Assembly (NCBI GenBank): GCA_038731975.1
Contig: JAVYQJ010000002.1
Location: 138,986 to 199,011, forward strand
Source: Thermofilaceae archaeon
Lineage (GTDB): Archaea; Thermoproteota; Thermoprotei; Thermofilales; Thermofilaceae
Length of the DNA stretch: 60,026 bases
Reading direction: 5' to 3'
Positions within the stretch are counted from its first letter, which is position 1; every line of letters starts with the position of its first letter. Below are positions 41,476 to 50,135 of this stretch, piece by piece. A model generated the notes under the pieces. The model had not been told where the DNA came from, ran no database searches, and was given only the letters and a program-made list of their open reading frames with translations. A program made the position numbers and the translations under genes.

Positions 41476-41784
41476 GTGAGAGGTAGGGGGCTTGGTGTTA
41501 TAATAATGTCTGCATCGCTGTGCTTCGGAGCGATCTACATCGCATCCTTCCTGAAGTGGCTTCAAACGATATCTGTGACATTTAAGGGAGAAGCGTGGAG
41601 CTGGTGGGTAATCGCCTTTCCCATTCTCGCGATCGTGGTTTTTGCCGTCTTCTTCTTCTCCTGGATAGGGTGGGTAATCGCCTCAGCTAGCGAGGCTAAA
41701 AAGGCTGAACTGTTAAAGCCGCTCAACGACGTTTCTCGGCTATCGAACGGGCAAACTGCAAGAGGAGATCGTAGTCCTCTCTGA
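41476..41784 (+). CDS. Small membrane protein with two TM segments
   Basis: The 102-residue product has two hydrophobic helices (IIMSASLCFGAIYIASFLKW and AFPILAIVVFAVFFFSWIGW) and a polar C-terminal tail. It is not recognised. The start could be GTG 41476, or ATG 41506, which would shorten the first helix. The last 62 nt overlap the convergent gene at 41723, so the C-terminus is coded opposite that gene. Because it is short and unrecognised the call is tentative. Confidence 0.5.
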   Translation: MRGRGLGVIIMSASLCFGAIYIASFLKWLQTISVTFKGEAWSWWVIAFPILAIVVFAVFFFSWIGWVIASASEAKKAELLKPLNDVSRLSNGQTARGDRSPL

Positions 41785-42505
41785 CATGCCGTGCGGGCAG
41801 GACAAGCCCACGCGGCTCGTAATCAAGTACGAATAGCCCGTCATAGCCTCTCTCGATAAGCCCCTTGATGATTGTAAACACATTGAGGCTTGCTGCGCTC
41901 GTAACACGAGTTGCCCTTCCGTCCCGAGCGAAGCAGACAAGCTTCACAGCGGCTAGTCGCCCAAAGTTGGCTAGAGAGAGCTTGAGCATTTCGCCTGTAG
42001 TTAGGCTTGGAGTTGGGGACAACGAGTACTTAAAAACACCTCCGAGAAACTCTGATACCAGCTCCGATAACTGTGGTAAAACCTCCTTTGAAGGTTCTAG
42101 AACCACTTTTTTGGCATATGTTACAGCCGAGTGGAAGACCCGGTTTAATGCATTAACAGTACTCTCGAAGTTTCCTTCATTAACGGGTACCACTACGTAT
42201 TCCGCGCCTACCTCGTCTGCGAGTATCAAAGCTTTTTCGAAACTCTCGTCACCAATAATGCCCAAACCTTCAGCGATCTTCACTGCTGCTACACGTACCC
42301 CCGCGTCAGAAAGAGGTTCTGTAACGTCGATGATACCGAGGTTTACGAGATACTCGCTACTGAGCACTAGCTCTAAGGGAATGTCTGAGAGGTACCTCAG
42401 CTTCTCCCCACACGCGGATGACTCATCGAACACCACGCTATAGCAGATCACGTGTTTGTAGCCAAAGAGGGGCCTATATCCTTTCGCGCGGTCTCGCTCT
42501 AGCAC
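41723..42505 (-). CDS. Predicted TIM-barrel-like protein, 260 residues
   Basis: The protein alternates strands and helices in a way that suggests a (beta/alpha) barrel: VRVAAVKIAEG, AEYVVVPVNEG, KVVLEPSKE, LAAVKLVCFARDG, and YDGLFVLDYEPRG. This resembles xylose-isomerase-like or AP endonuclease-like barrels, but no metal ligand set is clear. The frame is open to 42661, overlapping the divergent regulator; GTG 42505 is taken as the start because a GCTTAAAC box lies ~30 nt before it. It faces the membrane-bound HTH gene across a 37-nt gap, so the regulator may control it. Confidence 0.55.
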   Translation of the reverse strand: MLERDRAKGYRPLFGYKHVICYSVVFDESSACGEKLRYLSDIPLELVLSSEYLVNLGIIDVTEPLSDAGVRVAAVKIAEGLGIIGDESFEKALILADEVGAEYVVVPVNEGNFESTVNALNRVFHSAVTYAKKVVLEPSKEVLPQLSELVSEFLGGVFKYSLSPTPSLTTGEMLKLSLANFGRLAAVKLVCFARDGRATRVTSAASLNVFTIIKGLIERGYDGLFVLDYEPRGLVLPARHVREDYDLLLQFARSIAEKRR

Positions 42506-42511
42506 GACACT

Positions 42512-42518
42512 CTTATAG
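42512..42518 (+). promoter_or_regulatory. Box A for the membrane HTH regulator gene
   Basis: TTATAGT is centred about 27-28 nt before GTG 42543, fitting a leaderless start. The minus-strand box for the divergent barrel gene is separate (near 42533-42539). Confidence 0.5.
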
Positions 42519-42542
42519 TGAGCCTGACAGAGGCTTAAACTC

Positions 42543-43439
42543 GTGGCTTCCAGCGATAGCAGTGACGCGCTCAATATCGAGGATATATACACGGTGCTTG
42601 GAAACCCCGTCAGGAGGAGAATCGTAGAGATCATTGCGGAGAAAGGGGCTGTATCGTTCACCGAGTTGAAACGCAGCTTAAATCTCAGCGTTGGTACGCT
42701 TTACTACAACCTGGATGGACTGAAGGACTTTATCACGAAGGATGAGAATAGGAAGTACGTTCTGACCGCGAAGGGAGTTACGCTCTACAAGGTCATGAAG
42801 GAAGGGGACGAAGCCATCAAGAGGGCACTAGAAGAGCAAAGAAGCGCTTTTAAAATTCTCGACAACTACTTACTCCGCTACCTCGTACCCCAGCAGCTGT
42901 TTATCCCGTTGTACAAAAACAATACTCTTAGTTTAATCGTCGCTATGGCTTGCATGATTCTAGGACTACTAACTTCTCTATTCACGCGACTCCCTCTTAA
43001 AATTTTGGAAGTTGAACAAGTTCCAATAAGTTCTTTTAACGAAGTAAGTTCTTTTATATTTAAACGAGAATATTTAATTTTCCTTAATTATGCAATAAGC
43101 ATCTTAATACTTTTAATCGTAGTGCAGCTCACCACAAAGGTCTTCACTCGTAATAGGCCACCCCTTCTAGGGCTCCTAGCTGGTCTGCTAGTTGCACAGC
43201 TCCCCCTCTACGGCTATATGTTGGTTCAATGGATCATAACGGGATGGAGCTACCCCAACGTTCCGACCCAGACGATAGTCGCATTAGCCGTCACATTCAG
43301 ACTCTTCCAGGTGGTCAGCTTATGCTTGCTCACCGCCGCAATATCAGTCTTCTACAGGTTCAGTAGGGAACGCAGCTTCCTCATCGCCTCTCTACTGCTG
43401 TACATCAGCTTCTTCGCCAAACACCTGCTTCCAGCATGA
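42543..43439 (+). CDS. Membrane-anchored winged-helix regulator
   Basis: Residues 1-85 form an ArsR-like winged helix (YTVLGNPVRRRIVEIIAEKGAVSF, then LNLSVGTLYYNLDGLKDFI). After a short helical link, five or so membrane segments fill residues ~125-295. This is the plan of archaeal one-component regulators tethered to the membrane, which sense a membrane signal and bind DNA nearby. GTG 42543 has a TTATAG box about 27-28 nt upstream. The membrane part is AT-rich between 43000 and 43110. Stop overlaps the methyltransferase start as ATGA. Confidence 0.8.
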   Translation: MASSDSSDALNIEDIYTVLGNPVRRRIVEIIAEKGAVSFTELKRSLNLSVGTLYYNLDGLKDFITKDENRKYVLTAKGVTLYKVMKEGDEAIKRALEEQRSAFKILDNYLLRYLVPQQLFIPLYKNNTLSLIVAMACMILGLLTSLFTRLPLKILEVEQVPISSFNEVSSFIFKREYLIFLNYAISILILLIVVQLTTKVFTRNRPPLLGLLAGLLVAQLPLYGYMLVQWIITGWSYPNVPTQTIVALAVTFRLFQVVSLCLLTAAISVFYRFSRERSFLIASLLLYISFFAKHLLPA

Positions 43440-44722
43440 GCTTCGAAGGGATTTCGCCCTACGCCTTCAGGCTGGCCTCCCTCACGCTGGAGCTCATCGA
43501 GAGGAGAAGGACTTCCCTGGAGGTGGCGTTTCAGGAAGCTCTCAACAGCGTTGGCAGAAGCGATCCCCACGCATTGAAGCTTGCTAGGAGAGCGCTGTTA
43601 AGCTTCGCTAAAGCAGACCTTTTGCTCGAGGCTAGCGGGCTTGGGAACATACCATTGAGGCGGAAATGCGCTTACAGAGTCGCATTCGCCCTGCTGGAGG
43701 AGGGCGTTGATGTGGGGCAATTAGAAGCTGGCCTATTAAGCGGCCGGTTGCGCGCTCTGCTAACGCGGAGAGCGCTCGAAGAAGTGGAGCATCTAGTCTC
43801 CGGCCTCCCTCCCACGCAACGCCTAGCCGTAGAGAACTCCTTCCCACCCTGGATTATCGATGAGATCTCAAAGCACCTCGGGTTGAGGGAAGCTGAGAAG
43901 CTCGTGAAGGCCTGCAGTAGGAGGACAATCTGGATCAGGATCAACGAGTTGAAGATAAGCCGCGCGAAAGCTCTCAATGCTCTCCGCAGATACGCTGATT
44001 TGCGTGAGGACAAAGAGTTTCCCGAGGTTTTGGAGCTCGTCGGGGTGGAAGATCCCCCGCCCGACGTGTTGAAGATGGCTGAGAGGGGCCTCATCGTGAT
44101 CCAGGATAAGGGCAGCGTCGCCGTGGCACACGCTCTGGGCGATTCGAGGAATCTCCTCGTGATGGATGCAGCTGCTGCACCGGGGTTGAAAACCTCTCTA
44201 TTGCAGCAGCTTTCCAATAACGAAGCTGAAATCGTGGCGGTAGACGTCTCGCGACGCAGGCTGGGCGAGATGAGGAAGCTGCTATCGAGGTTGGGCGTAC
44301 GCAATGTACGATTGCTGCTTGCGGATTCTAGGATCGCCAAATTTACCAGGAAGTTCGATAAAATCCTTCTGGACGCACCCTGCACGAACACAGGCGCTAT
44401 AGCTAGCGACCCTGCGCTCCGCCTTATACTTTGGAAACCTGCTGGCATCGATAAGTTCCCTCTTCTTCAGAAAAGCCTTCTTACCAATACACTCGAACAC
44501 CTCAAGGATGGAGGGGATCTGGTCTACTCGACCTGCTCTCTGCTCAGTAGTGAGGGTGAATCCGTCATCGAAACTCTCCCGCTTGATTGGTTGAGCTCTG
44601 AGGGGGTGTGGGGTTTGCCGGGCTATCAAAACTTTGCGTGTGGTAGTAGGGTTCGTAGATTATTTCCGCATATCCACAGAACCACGGCTTTCTTCGTAGC
44701 TAAAATTAGACCTCATAGTTAG
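43436..44722 (+). CDS. RsmB/NSUN family RNA m5C methyltransferase
   Basis: The N-terminal ~150 residues form a NusB-like helical domain; the rest is the SAM-dependent methyltransferase core, with VMDAAAAPGLKTSLL (motif I), AVDVSRRRL, DAPCTNTGA (motif IV, first Cys) and YSTCSLL (motif VI, catalytic Cys). Motif IV reads CTNTG rather than the more usual CSGTG, still with the cysteine. This enzyme methylates cytosine C5 in rRNA or tRNA; which one is not clear. It overlaps the HTH gene by 4 nt. Length 428 is normal. Confidence 0.92.
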   Translation: MSFEGISPYAFRLASLTLELIERRRTSLEVAFQEALNSVGRSDPHALKLARRALLSFAKADLLLEASGLGNIPLRRKCAYRVAFALLEEGVDVGQLEAGLLSGRLRALLTRRALEEVEHLVSGLPPTQRLAVENSFPPWIIDEISKHLGLREAEKLVKACSRRTIWIRINELKISRAKALNALRRYADLREDKEFPEVLELVGVEDPPPDVLKMAERGLIVIQDKGSVAVAHALGDSRNLLVMDAAAAPGLKTSLLQQLSNNEAEIVAVDVSRRRLGEMRKLLSRLGVRNVRLLLADSRIAKFTRKFDKILLDAPCTNTGAIASDPALRLILWKPAGIDKFPLLQKSLLTNTLEHLKDGGDLVYSTCSLLSSEGESVIETLPLDWLSSEGVWGLPGYQNFACGSRVRRLFPHIHRTTAFFVAKIRPHS

Positions 44723-44768
44723 CATAGAGAAATAAGGTAAGAAGAAAGTAAACAAGAAAAAGAAGTTG

Positions 44769-45173
44769 TTAAATTACTGGCCTGAACTTTATGCCGTATT
44801 CTATGATTCCACTCGACGACTGCTCCCTGAACTTCCTGAATACACCCTCGACCTCCATTCCAACCCTTACTTCGTCTGGCCTCACGTCGGTGAGTTGCGC
44901 TAGGATTCTCGCCCCGTTCTCCAGCTCGACGATAGCGATCACGTAGGGCTCCCGCCCTTCAAAACCCCTAGGTGGGTGCCTTATCACGGTGAAGGTAACC
45001 ACCTTCCCTCGCCTGGGCAATTCAATAGGTTCTAGCCCTTCATAGCCACAGAAGGGGCACACTAACCTGTGCGGGTAAGTGACGTTACCGCAGGAGGGGC
45101 ACCGACCCCCTATCAGCCGGTACTTCCTAACCCTCTCCCTCCAAACCCTCGGTACGCTCTCAGCCCAAACCAT
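44769..45173 (-). CDS. DUF35 zinc-ribbon/OB-fold scaffold of the thiolase-HMG-CoA synthase complex
   Basis: This is the small scaffold that channels acetoacetyl-CoA between thiolase and HMG-CoA synthase in archaea. The four-Cys ribbon CPSCG...CPFCGYEG is near residue 25, followed by an OB fold (GKVVTFTVIRHPP, ENGARILAQLTDV). At 134 residues it is normal. It follows the thiolase gene by 1 nt at the end of the HMGS-thiolase-DUF35 operon. The 46 nt after it hold only AT-rich sequence. Confidence 0.93.
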   Translation of the reverse strand: MVWAESVPRVWRERVRKYRLIGGRCPSCGNVTYPHRLVCPFCGYEGLEPIELPRRGKVVTFTVIRHPPRGFEGREPYVIAIVELENGARILAQLTDVRPDEVRVGMEVEGVFRKFREQSSSGIIEYGIKFRPVI

Positions 45174-45174
45174 T

Positions 45175-46344
45175 CTACCTCACCCTTTTCAGCACGTTTA
45201 CAGCTACTGTGCCAGCCACGCCCCCGAAGTTCTGAGCCATGCCTATTTCAGCCTCGCTAACCTGGTTGGGTCCCGCTTTACCCCTCAGCTGGAGTACGAC
45301 GTCGAGGATCTGGTAGACGCCGGTTGCTCCCACGGGGTGCCCCCTCGCCTTCAACCCGCCCAACGTGTTTGTGGGAATCTTACCGCCCGGCTCCAACTCC
45401 CCTTCAACAACTAGGCGGCTACCCTCACCCTTTGGCGCGAAGCCCGTAACCTCGAGTGAGAGAACCCCCAGTATGGTGAAGGCGTCGTGCACCTCGAGCA
45501 CGTCGATGTCGTTAACTTCCACTCGTGACATCCTCATAGCGGCTTCGACAGCTCTGCGGAAGGCAGCAGCGTCAAGCGGGTCCTTCCGCTCGTGCACGCT
45601 CAACACGTCGGTAGCCACGGAGCTCCCGGTCACCTCAACGATTTCGTCGCGAGGGTTCCTCTTGAGGAAGCCCTCGCTGCACAGTATGAGGGCGGCCGCC
45701 CCATCACCGACCGGGGCGCACTCGAGCAACCTTATCGGGTCGGCGATGAGCGGCGAACTCATCACCTCCTCGAGGCTGACTGCGCGCCTGAACTGGGCGT
45801 AGGGGTTTGCCACAGCCATCTTATGGCAGTGCACGGCGAACGACGCTACGTTCTCCTGCTTGACACCGTACTTCTCGAGGTACAAGCGGTACAGGAGGGC
45901 GTTCAACCCTACGAACGATGCCCCAGTGAATACAACGTACTCCTGGTCCTCAGCTGTAGCTAGCGCAGCCGTGACATCGCTCGGCAGCGCATCCGTCATT
46001 TTCTCGACGCCTACCACTGCTACGCAGTCGTACAGACCGGAGGCGACAGCCAGGTAGGCCTGGTGGAAGGCCACTCCACCGCTAGCGCAGGCAGCCTCGA
46101 CCTTGCACGCTGCTACGCCGGGGATGCCCGCCCACGTCGCAACCAACGCACCCAGGTGCTCCTGACCCTGCAGCTGCCCCGACATCATGTTGCCAACGTA
46201 GAGCGCCTCGATCTCCCTCTTGCTGATACCAGCATCCTTAACCGCCGCTAGCAAAGCCTCAACAGCGAGCTCCCTGAGCGATTTGTCCCAGTGCTCCCCG
46301 ATCTTCGTCGCACCGGCCCCTATAACGTAGACCCTCCCAGCCAT
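45175..46344 (-). CDS. Acetoacetyl-CoA thiolase (mevalonate pathway)
   Basis: This condenses two acetyl-CoA to acetoacetyl-CoA. Its catalytic Cys is in KVEAACASGGVA, with GHPVGATG as the base-containing motif and a later MAQNFGGVAGT in place of the more usual CxG motif, as in archaeal SCP2-like thiolases. It starts with AGRVYVIGAGATKIGEH at ATG 46344; the open frame extends to 46470 inside the HMG-CoA synthase gene. It begins 2 nt after that gene's stop, with a GGGTGG nearby, so the two are coupled. Confidence 0.94.
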   Translation of the reverse strand: MAGRVYVIGAGATKIGEHWDKSLRELAVEALLAAVKDAGISKREIEALYVGNMMSGQLQGQEHLGALVATWAGIPGVAACKVEAACASGGVAFHQAYLAVASGLYDCVAVVGVEKMTDALPSDVTAALATAEDQEYVVFTGASFVGLNALLYRLYLEKYGVKQENVASFAVHCHKMAVANPYAQFRRAVSLEEVMSSPLIADPIRLLECAPVGDGAAALILCSEGFLKRNPRDEIVEVTGSSVATDVLSVHERKDPLDAAAFRRAVEAAMRMSRVEVNDIDVLEVHDAFTILGVLSLEVTGFAPKGEGSRLVVEGELEPGGKIPTNTLGGLKARGHPVGATGVYQILDVVLQLRGKAGPNQVSEAEIGMAQNFGGVAGTVAVNVLKRVR

Positions 46345-46346
46345 CC

Positions 46347-47381
46347 TTAAGCCACCCTCAAGAGGCCTTTCTGTTTCGCGTACTGGGCGTAATCTACGTA
46401 AACCTTCTTTGATAGGAGCCGTTCTAAGGAACTCTTCTTCCTCCCTACATTCTCGGTTGTAACGAGGCATATCGCATCCGAGCCGGCTCCGGAGCCGAAG
46501 GAAACCACCAGTATCCTCTGCCCCGGCCTTGCGTGATCCAAAACCCTAACGAGGCCGATCAAAGAGGCTGCGGCGTAGGTGTTCCCTATCTCACCGCAGA
46601 CAAGCCCGAGCTTTACTTGCTCCTCTTTGAATCCGAGCATCTGTGCTGCTCTAAGCGGAAACCTCACGTTCGGCTGGTGGAACACCACGTGATCGAAGTC
46701 GGAGGGCTTAAGACCGGCCTCCTCCATCAGACCCTTTGCTGCTCCAACAATGTGGTGGAAGTACGCTGGAGCTCCCGTGAACCTGAAAGTATGCCTCGGG
46801 AACCTCTCCCCCTCGCGCCTCCAGAAGTCGGGAGTGTCAGTTACGTAGGAGTACACGTACTCTATGAGGGCGACGGCCGACTCGACCTCTCTGGATAGGA
46901 GGAGCGCGGCCGCGCCGGCACCGGCAGTGTAATCCAACTCATCCCCCGGTCTCGCCTGAGCGTTATCGGTCCCGATGGCAAGACCGTGCTTTATCGCCCC
47001 ACCGGCGATGAGCCCTGCGACTAGAATCGCGGCAGTCGTCCCAGCTTTGCAGGCGAACTCCATGTCTATCGCGACTACGCGCGGCGTCAAACCCAGAGCT
47101 TCAGCGATCACAGTCGCCGAGGGTTTGACAGCGTAGGGTGGAGATTCCGAGCCAACGAGGAGCGCGCCAACCTCCTCACGCTTGACGTTCGCCATCTCCA
47201 AGGCCTCCCTGGCTGCTTCGCAAGCCATCGTAAGAGAATCCTCATCAAGCCCCGGCACGCTCTTCTCTCTTACAGGTTCTTCCTCGCCACTCCAGATGCG
47301 CGAGATCTCCGAACCTTTAACCCTGTAAAGAGGGACGTAGGCTCCGTACCCCAGCACTCCGACGCTAGTCGTAAGCTTCAT
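46347..47381 (-). CDS. Hydroxymethylglutaryl-CoA synthase
   Basis: This joins acetyl-CoA to acetoacetyl-CoA to make HMG-CoA, the first committed step of isoprenoid synthesis. The nucleophilic Cys is in DMEFACKAGT near residue 112, then HHIVGAAKG, VFHQPNVRFPLRA and the EIGNTYAAAS loop. It is 344 residues, the archaeal size. It is followed by thiolase and DUF35, the three-gene complex known from archaea. The start at 47381 is ATG. Confidence 0.95.
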   Translation of the reverse strand: MKLTTSVGVLGYGAYVPLYRVKGSEISRIWSGEEEPVREKSVPGLDEDSLTMACEAAREALEMANVKREEVGALLVGSESPPYAVKPSATVIAEALGLTPRVVAIDMEFACKAGTTAAILVAGLIAGGAIKHGLAIGTDNAQARPGDELDYTAGAGAAALLLSREVESAVALIEYVYSYVTDTPDFWRREGERFPRHTFRFTGAPAYFHHIVGAAKGLMEEAGLKPSDFDHVVFHQPNVRFPLRAAQMLGFKEEQVKLGLVCGEIGNTYAAASLIGLVRVLDHARPGQRILVVSFGSGAGSDAICLVTTENVGRKKSSLERLLSKKVYVDYAQYAKQKGLLRVA

Positions 47382-47446
47382 CGCCTATCGCTTGGGGTGC
47401 TGCGCAACAACTATTTGAGGGATGCGCGTTGGTCGGAGTTACCGGT

Positions 47447-47992
47447 ATGGAGGAACTGAAGCCCCTCTCGTTCAGGCTAAGGTATTACCCGGCGGTACTG
47501 GTGTCTCTCGTGGCCCTTATCGCAGTGGGGGCAAGCTTACCTTACCCTGAACCATTGCTACAGGAAGTCTACACGCGGTATCTTGAGCGCGTGAAAGAGC
47601 TCAGGAACCTACTAATTAACGCAACGACGCGCGAGAAGGTAGTGTACCAGTTCTTCTTCGACAGCGTGAGTAGCGTCCTCGCTTCCGCTACACCGGTAAT
47701 AGGCCCCTTCTTCACGGCTTACACCTTAACCTCCGTAGGCGTGGGCGTCCGAGCGATCGCTGTTGCGGAATCAAGAGCGCCGTTTTACCTGCTGCTCACC
47801 ACGCTTCTCGACCCCTCCGTCTGGATCCTCCTCCTAGCTTACACCGTAGCCGTAGTTGAGAGCGCCTATCTCACGCAGGTTATCATGCGGAGGAATCGAC
47901 TCTGGTTTGAGCTAACCTTCGCTATGCTAGCTTTAGCGGCAACCTTAGCCCTGCTCTCGGCTACGCTGACCGTGGTGCTAGCCGCCCTGTAG
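47447..47992 (+). CDS. SpoIIM/DUF95-like membrane protein
   Basis: The ~181-residue protein has four to five membrane segments, with the conserved ATPVIGPFFTAYTLTSVGVGVRA stretch that recalls the stage II sporulation M-like (DUF95) family. An exterior helix (YTRYLERVKELRNLL) links TM1 to TM2. TTG 47429 is possible, but ATG 47447 is closer to the predicted membrane start and has GGTCGGAG upstream. It is divergent from HMG-CoA synthase. The function in archaea is unknown. Confidence 0.65.
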   Translation: MEELKPLSFRLRYYPAVLVSLVALIAVGASLPYPEPLLQEVYTRYLERVKELRNLLINATTREKVVYQFFFDSVSSVLASATPVIGPFFTAYTLTSVGVGVRAIAVAESRAPFYLLLTTLLDPSVWILLLAYTVAVVESAYLTQVIMRRNRLWFELTFAMLALAATLALLSATLTVVLAAL

Positions 47993-48070
47993 GCGCCAGC
48001 CTCGACCGTTAGAACCTACAAAGAGGGTCTTTAAATAAAGTAAGTTTTCCTCCCTTCCACGGGGGCCCGA

Positions 48071-49303
48071 ATGCTCGAGGAGTACGGGATAAAGACACTG
48101 GATGACGTAGAGGTGGCGGGTAAGTGGACATTCGTCAGAGTGGATATAAACTCACCGATAGATCCCGCGTCGAAGAAGATACTTGACGATAGCAGAATCC
48201 GTGAGCACGCGGAGCACACAATCAAGGAGCTGGTTACGAGAAGAGCGAAAGTCGTCGTAATCGCTCACCAGGGACGCAAGGGTGACCCCGATTTCACCAG
48301 CCTCAAGGAGCACGCTGAAGTTATGGCGAAAATCCTCGGCGTTAGGGTCCACTTCGTGGACGACATTTTCGGCGAAAAAGCGCGCCGTGCGATCGAAGCC
48401 CTCAGAGAGGGCGAAGTGCTAGTCTTAGAGAACGTCAGGATGTGGGACGGTGAGACTAAGAGCGCGAAAGCCGAGGATCACGCGAAATCGGAACTCGTGC
48501 GCAATCTTGCACCGTACGTGGACATCTTCGTCGTTGACGCATTCGCAGCCGCGCATAGGGCTCACGCCTCCCTCGTCGGCTTCATGCCCGTCGCAAAGCA
48601 CGTAGTAGCTGGCAGGGTAATGGAGAGAGAGCTGCGAGCCTTAGCTAAGGTGAGAGCGAAGCCGGAAAGGCCTTGCGTATACATCCTCGGGGGCGCCAAG
48701 GCCGAGGATGCAGCCGACATTTCTGAGGCGGTACTCAGCCAGGGTATTGCGGACTACGTGCTCACGGGAGGTCTTGTAGCAAACCTGTTCCTAGCGGCCA
48801 AGGGCTACAACTTAGGTGCTCCCAACGTTAAGGTTTTAGAAGATAAGGGTTTCATGCCGCTTCTACCCCGCTTCAAAGAGGTCCTTAACAAGTTTGGTGA
48901 GAAAATTGTACTGCCCGTTGATTTAGCGATCGACGTTAACGGTAGGAGGGAGGAGATCAGCCTCGAGAAACTACCTACGAACTTCTTGATAAAGGATGTT
49001 GGATCCGAAACGCTGAAGATTTACGAAAGGGTGATAAAGGAGGCCAGAAGCATTGTGATGAACGGCCCGCTCGGCGTTTTCGAGGTAGATGAATTCGCTA
49101 CGGGAACGCGTAGGGTGTTCGAAGCCATAGCTGCCTCGAAAGCTTTTAGCGTCATCGGCGGAGGGCACACCATAGCTGCCGCCGCTAAGCTGGGCTTCAC
49201 GGACAAAGTGTCTCACGTCAGTACCGGCGGCGGAGCTCTAATGGAGTTCCTGAGCAAGGGTACGCTGCCCGTAGTAGAGGAGCTCAAGAGGTTCAGCAAG
49301 TAA
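48071..49303 (+). CDS. pgk: Phosphoglycerate kinase
   Basis: This converts 1,3-bisphosphoglycerate and ADP to 3-phosphoglycerate and ATP. The family motifs include VRVDINSPIDP, VVIAHQGRKG, ENVRMWDGE, DAFAAAHRAHAS, GGAKAEDA, NGPLGVFEV and the GGGHT loop near the end. It is 410 residues, archaeal-like. ATG 48071 is behind a TTTAAATA box near 48032-48039. It is the glycolytic partner of the GAPDH 2 kb downstream. Confidence 0.96.
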   Translation: MLEEYGIKTLDDVEVAGKWTFVRVDINSPIDPASKKILDDSRIREHAEHTIKELVTRRAKVVVIAHQGRKGDPDFTSLKEHAEVMAKILGVRVHFVDDIFGEKARRAIEALREGEVLVLENVRMWDGETKSAKAEDHAKSELVRNLAPYVDIFVVDAFAAAHRAHASLVGFMPVAKHVVAGRVMERELRALAKVRAKPERPCVYILGGAKAEDAADISEAVLSQGIADYVLTGGLVANLFLAAKGYNLGAPNVKVLEDKGFMPLLPRFKEVLNKFGEKIVLPVDLAIDVNGRREEISLEKLPTNFLIKDVGSETLKIYERVIKEARSIVMNGPLGVFEVDEFATGTRRVFEAIAASKAFSVIGGGHTIAAAAKLGFTDKVSHVSTGGGALMEFLSKGTLPVVEELKRFSK

Positions 49304-49363
49304 AGTGGACGGATCCCTGTAGTATAGGAACATTTATTTCCCCTTCATCCTCGTATCCTCTTA

Positions 49364-50119
49364 ATGAAGGAGTGGAGTTTTCACGAGTTAAAGCGTGTGC
49401 CTCGGGCAAACCAATTGCTCGTGGGGATGCCCGACGTTGGCCTCGTCGGTTTAATCGCTTTAACGCATATCGTAAGATCGTTAAAAGCCGAGGTAATAGC
49501 CTACGTTGATTCCCCCCACCTCCCTCCCGTGATAATGTACCATGAAGGACGCCCATACCCTGTCATGAGAATCCACTACCACGCGGCGGACAGCAACGGC
49601 TACCTCATGCTCGTCAGCGATGTACTCATGAACGTTAGAGGCATTCGATCCTTTGCGCAAACACTCATCGAGTGGGCTCAGAGCAAGGGTATAGAAAGGG
49701 TTATCCTGCTGGGGGGCGTGCCAACACCGCAGCGCATGAACTTGAATAAGCCAGCCGTGTACGCGGCCGGCGCGACAGAGAGCGACATCGAAACTATCGA
49801 GAGAGCGGGTGTACAGTTATTTAAGGAGGGCTTCGTGAGTGGCCCGTACGCCATGATACTGAAAGAATGCTACGCTAGATCGGTTAAGGGTATTGCTCTA
49901 ATGGCTGAGTCCTTCCTTAATTACCCCGATCCGGGAGCCGCAGCGGCCGTGATCTCCACGCTAGCCCCACTGACCGGCTTAAAGATCGACGTGGAACCGC
50001 TACTCAAGCAAGAGGAGGAGATTAGAGTTAGGCTGCGCGAGACGATGAGGAGGACGATGGAAGCCATGAGAGCTAGCGGAAAAGCCTATGAGTACGCTGT
50101 CCCGGCTATGTACATATAG
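49364..50119 (+). CDS. PAC2 family protein (proteasome assembly chaperone-like)
   Basis: This has the PAC2 fold: LVGMPDVGLVGLIALTHIV at the start, HLPPVIMYHEGRPYPVMRIHY, LLGGVPTPQR and a helical C-terminus. The last three residues are Met-Tyr-Ile, fitting the HbYX pattern that archaeal PbaA-like proteins use to dock on the 20S proteasome. ATG 49364 has an ATTTATTT box about 29 nt upstream. It is followed 16 nt later by an Hsp20 gene, a quality-control pair. The HbYX reading is visible in sequence; proteasome binding is inferred. Confidence 0.88.
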   Translation: MKEWSFHELKRVPRANQLLVGMPDVGLVGLIALTHIVRSLKAEVIAYVDSPHLPPVIMYHEGRPYPVMRIHYHAADSNGYLMLVSDVLMNVRGIRSFAQTLIEWAQSKGIERVILLGGVPTPQRMNLNKPAVYAAGATESDIETIERAGVQLFKEGFVSGPYAMILKECYARSVKGIALMAESFLNYPDPGAAAAVISTLAPLTGLKIDVEPLLKQEEEIRVRLRETMRRTMEAMRASGKAYEYAVPAMYI

Positions 50120-50135
50120 TTGTGGGGTGGTTGCC

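Noticed and set aside
41865-42443. 192-codon plus-strand frame
   Set aside because: It is antisense to the barrel-like gene, with a Ser/Thr-rich shadow composition.
43672-44448. 258-codon open frame on the minus strand
   Set aside because: It lies antisense to the well-supported m5C methyltransferase and its translation is Ser/Arg-rich with no family motif.
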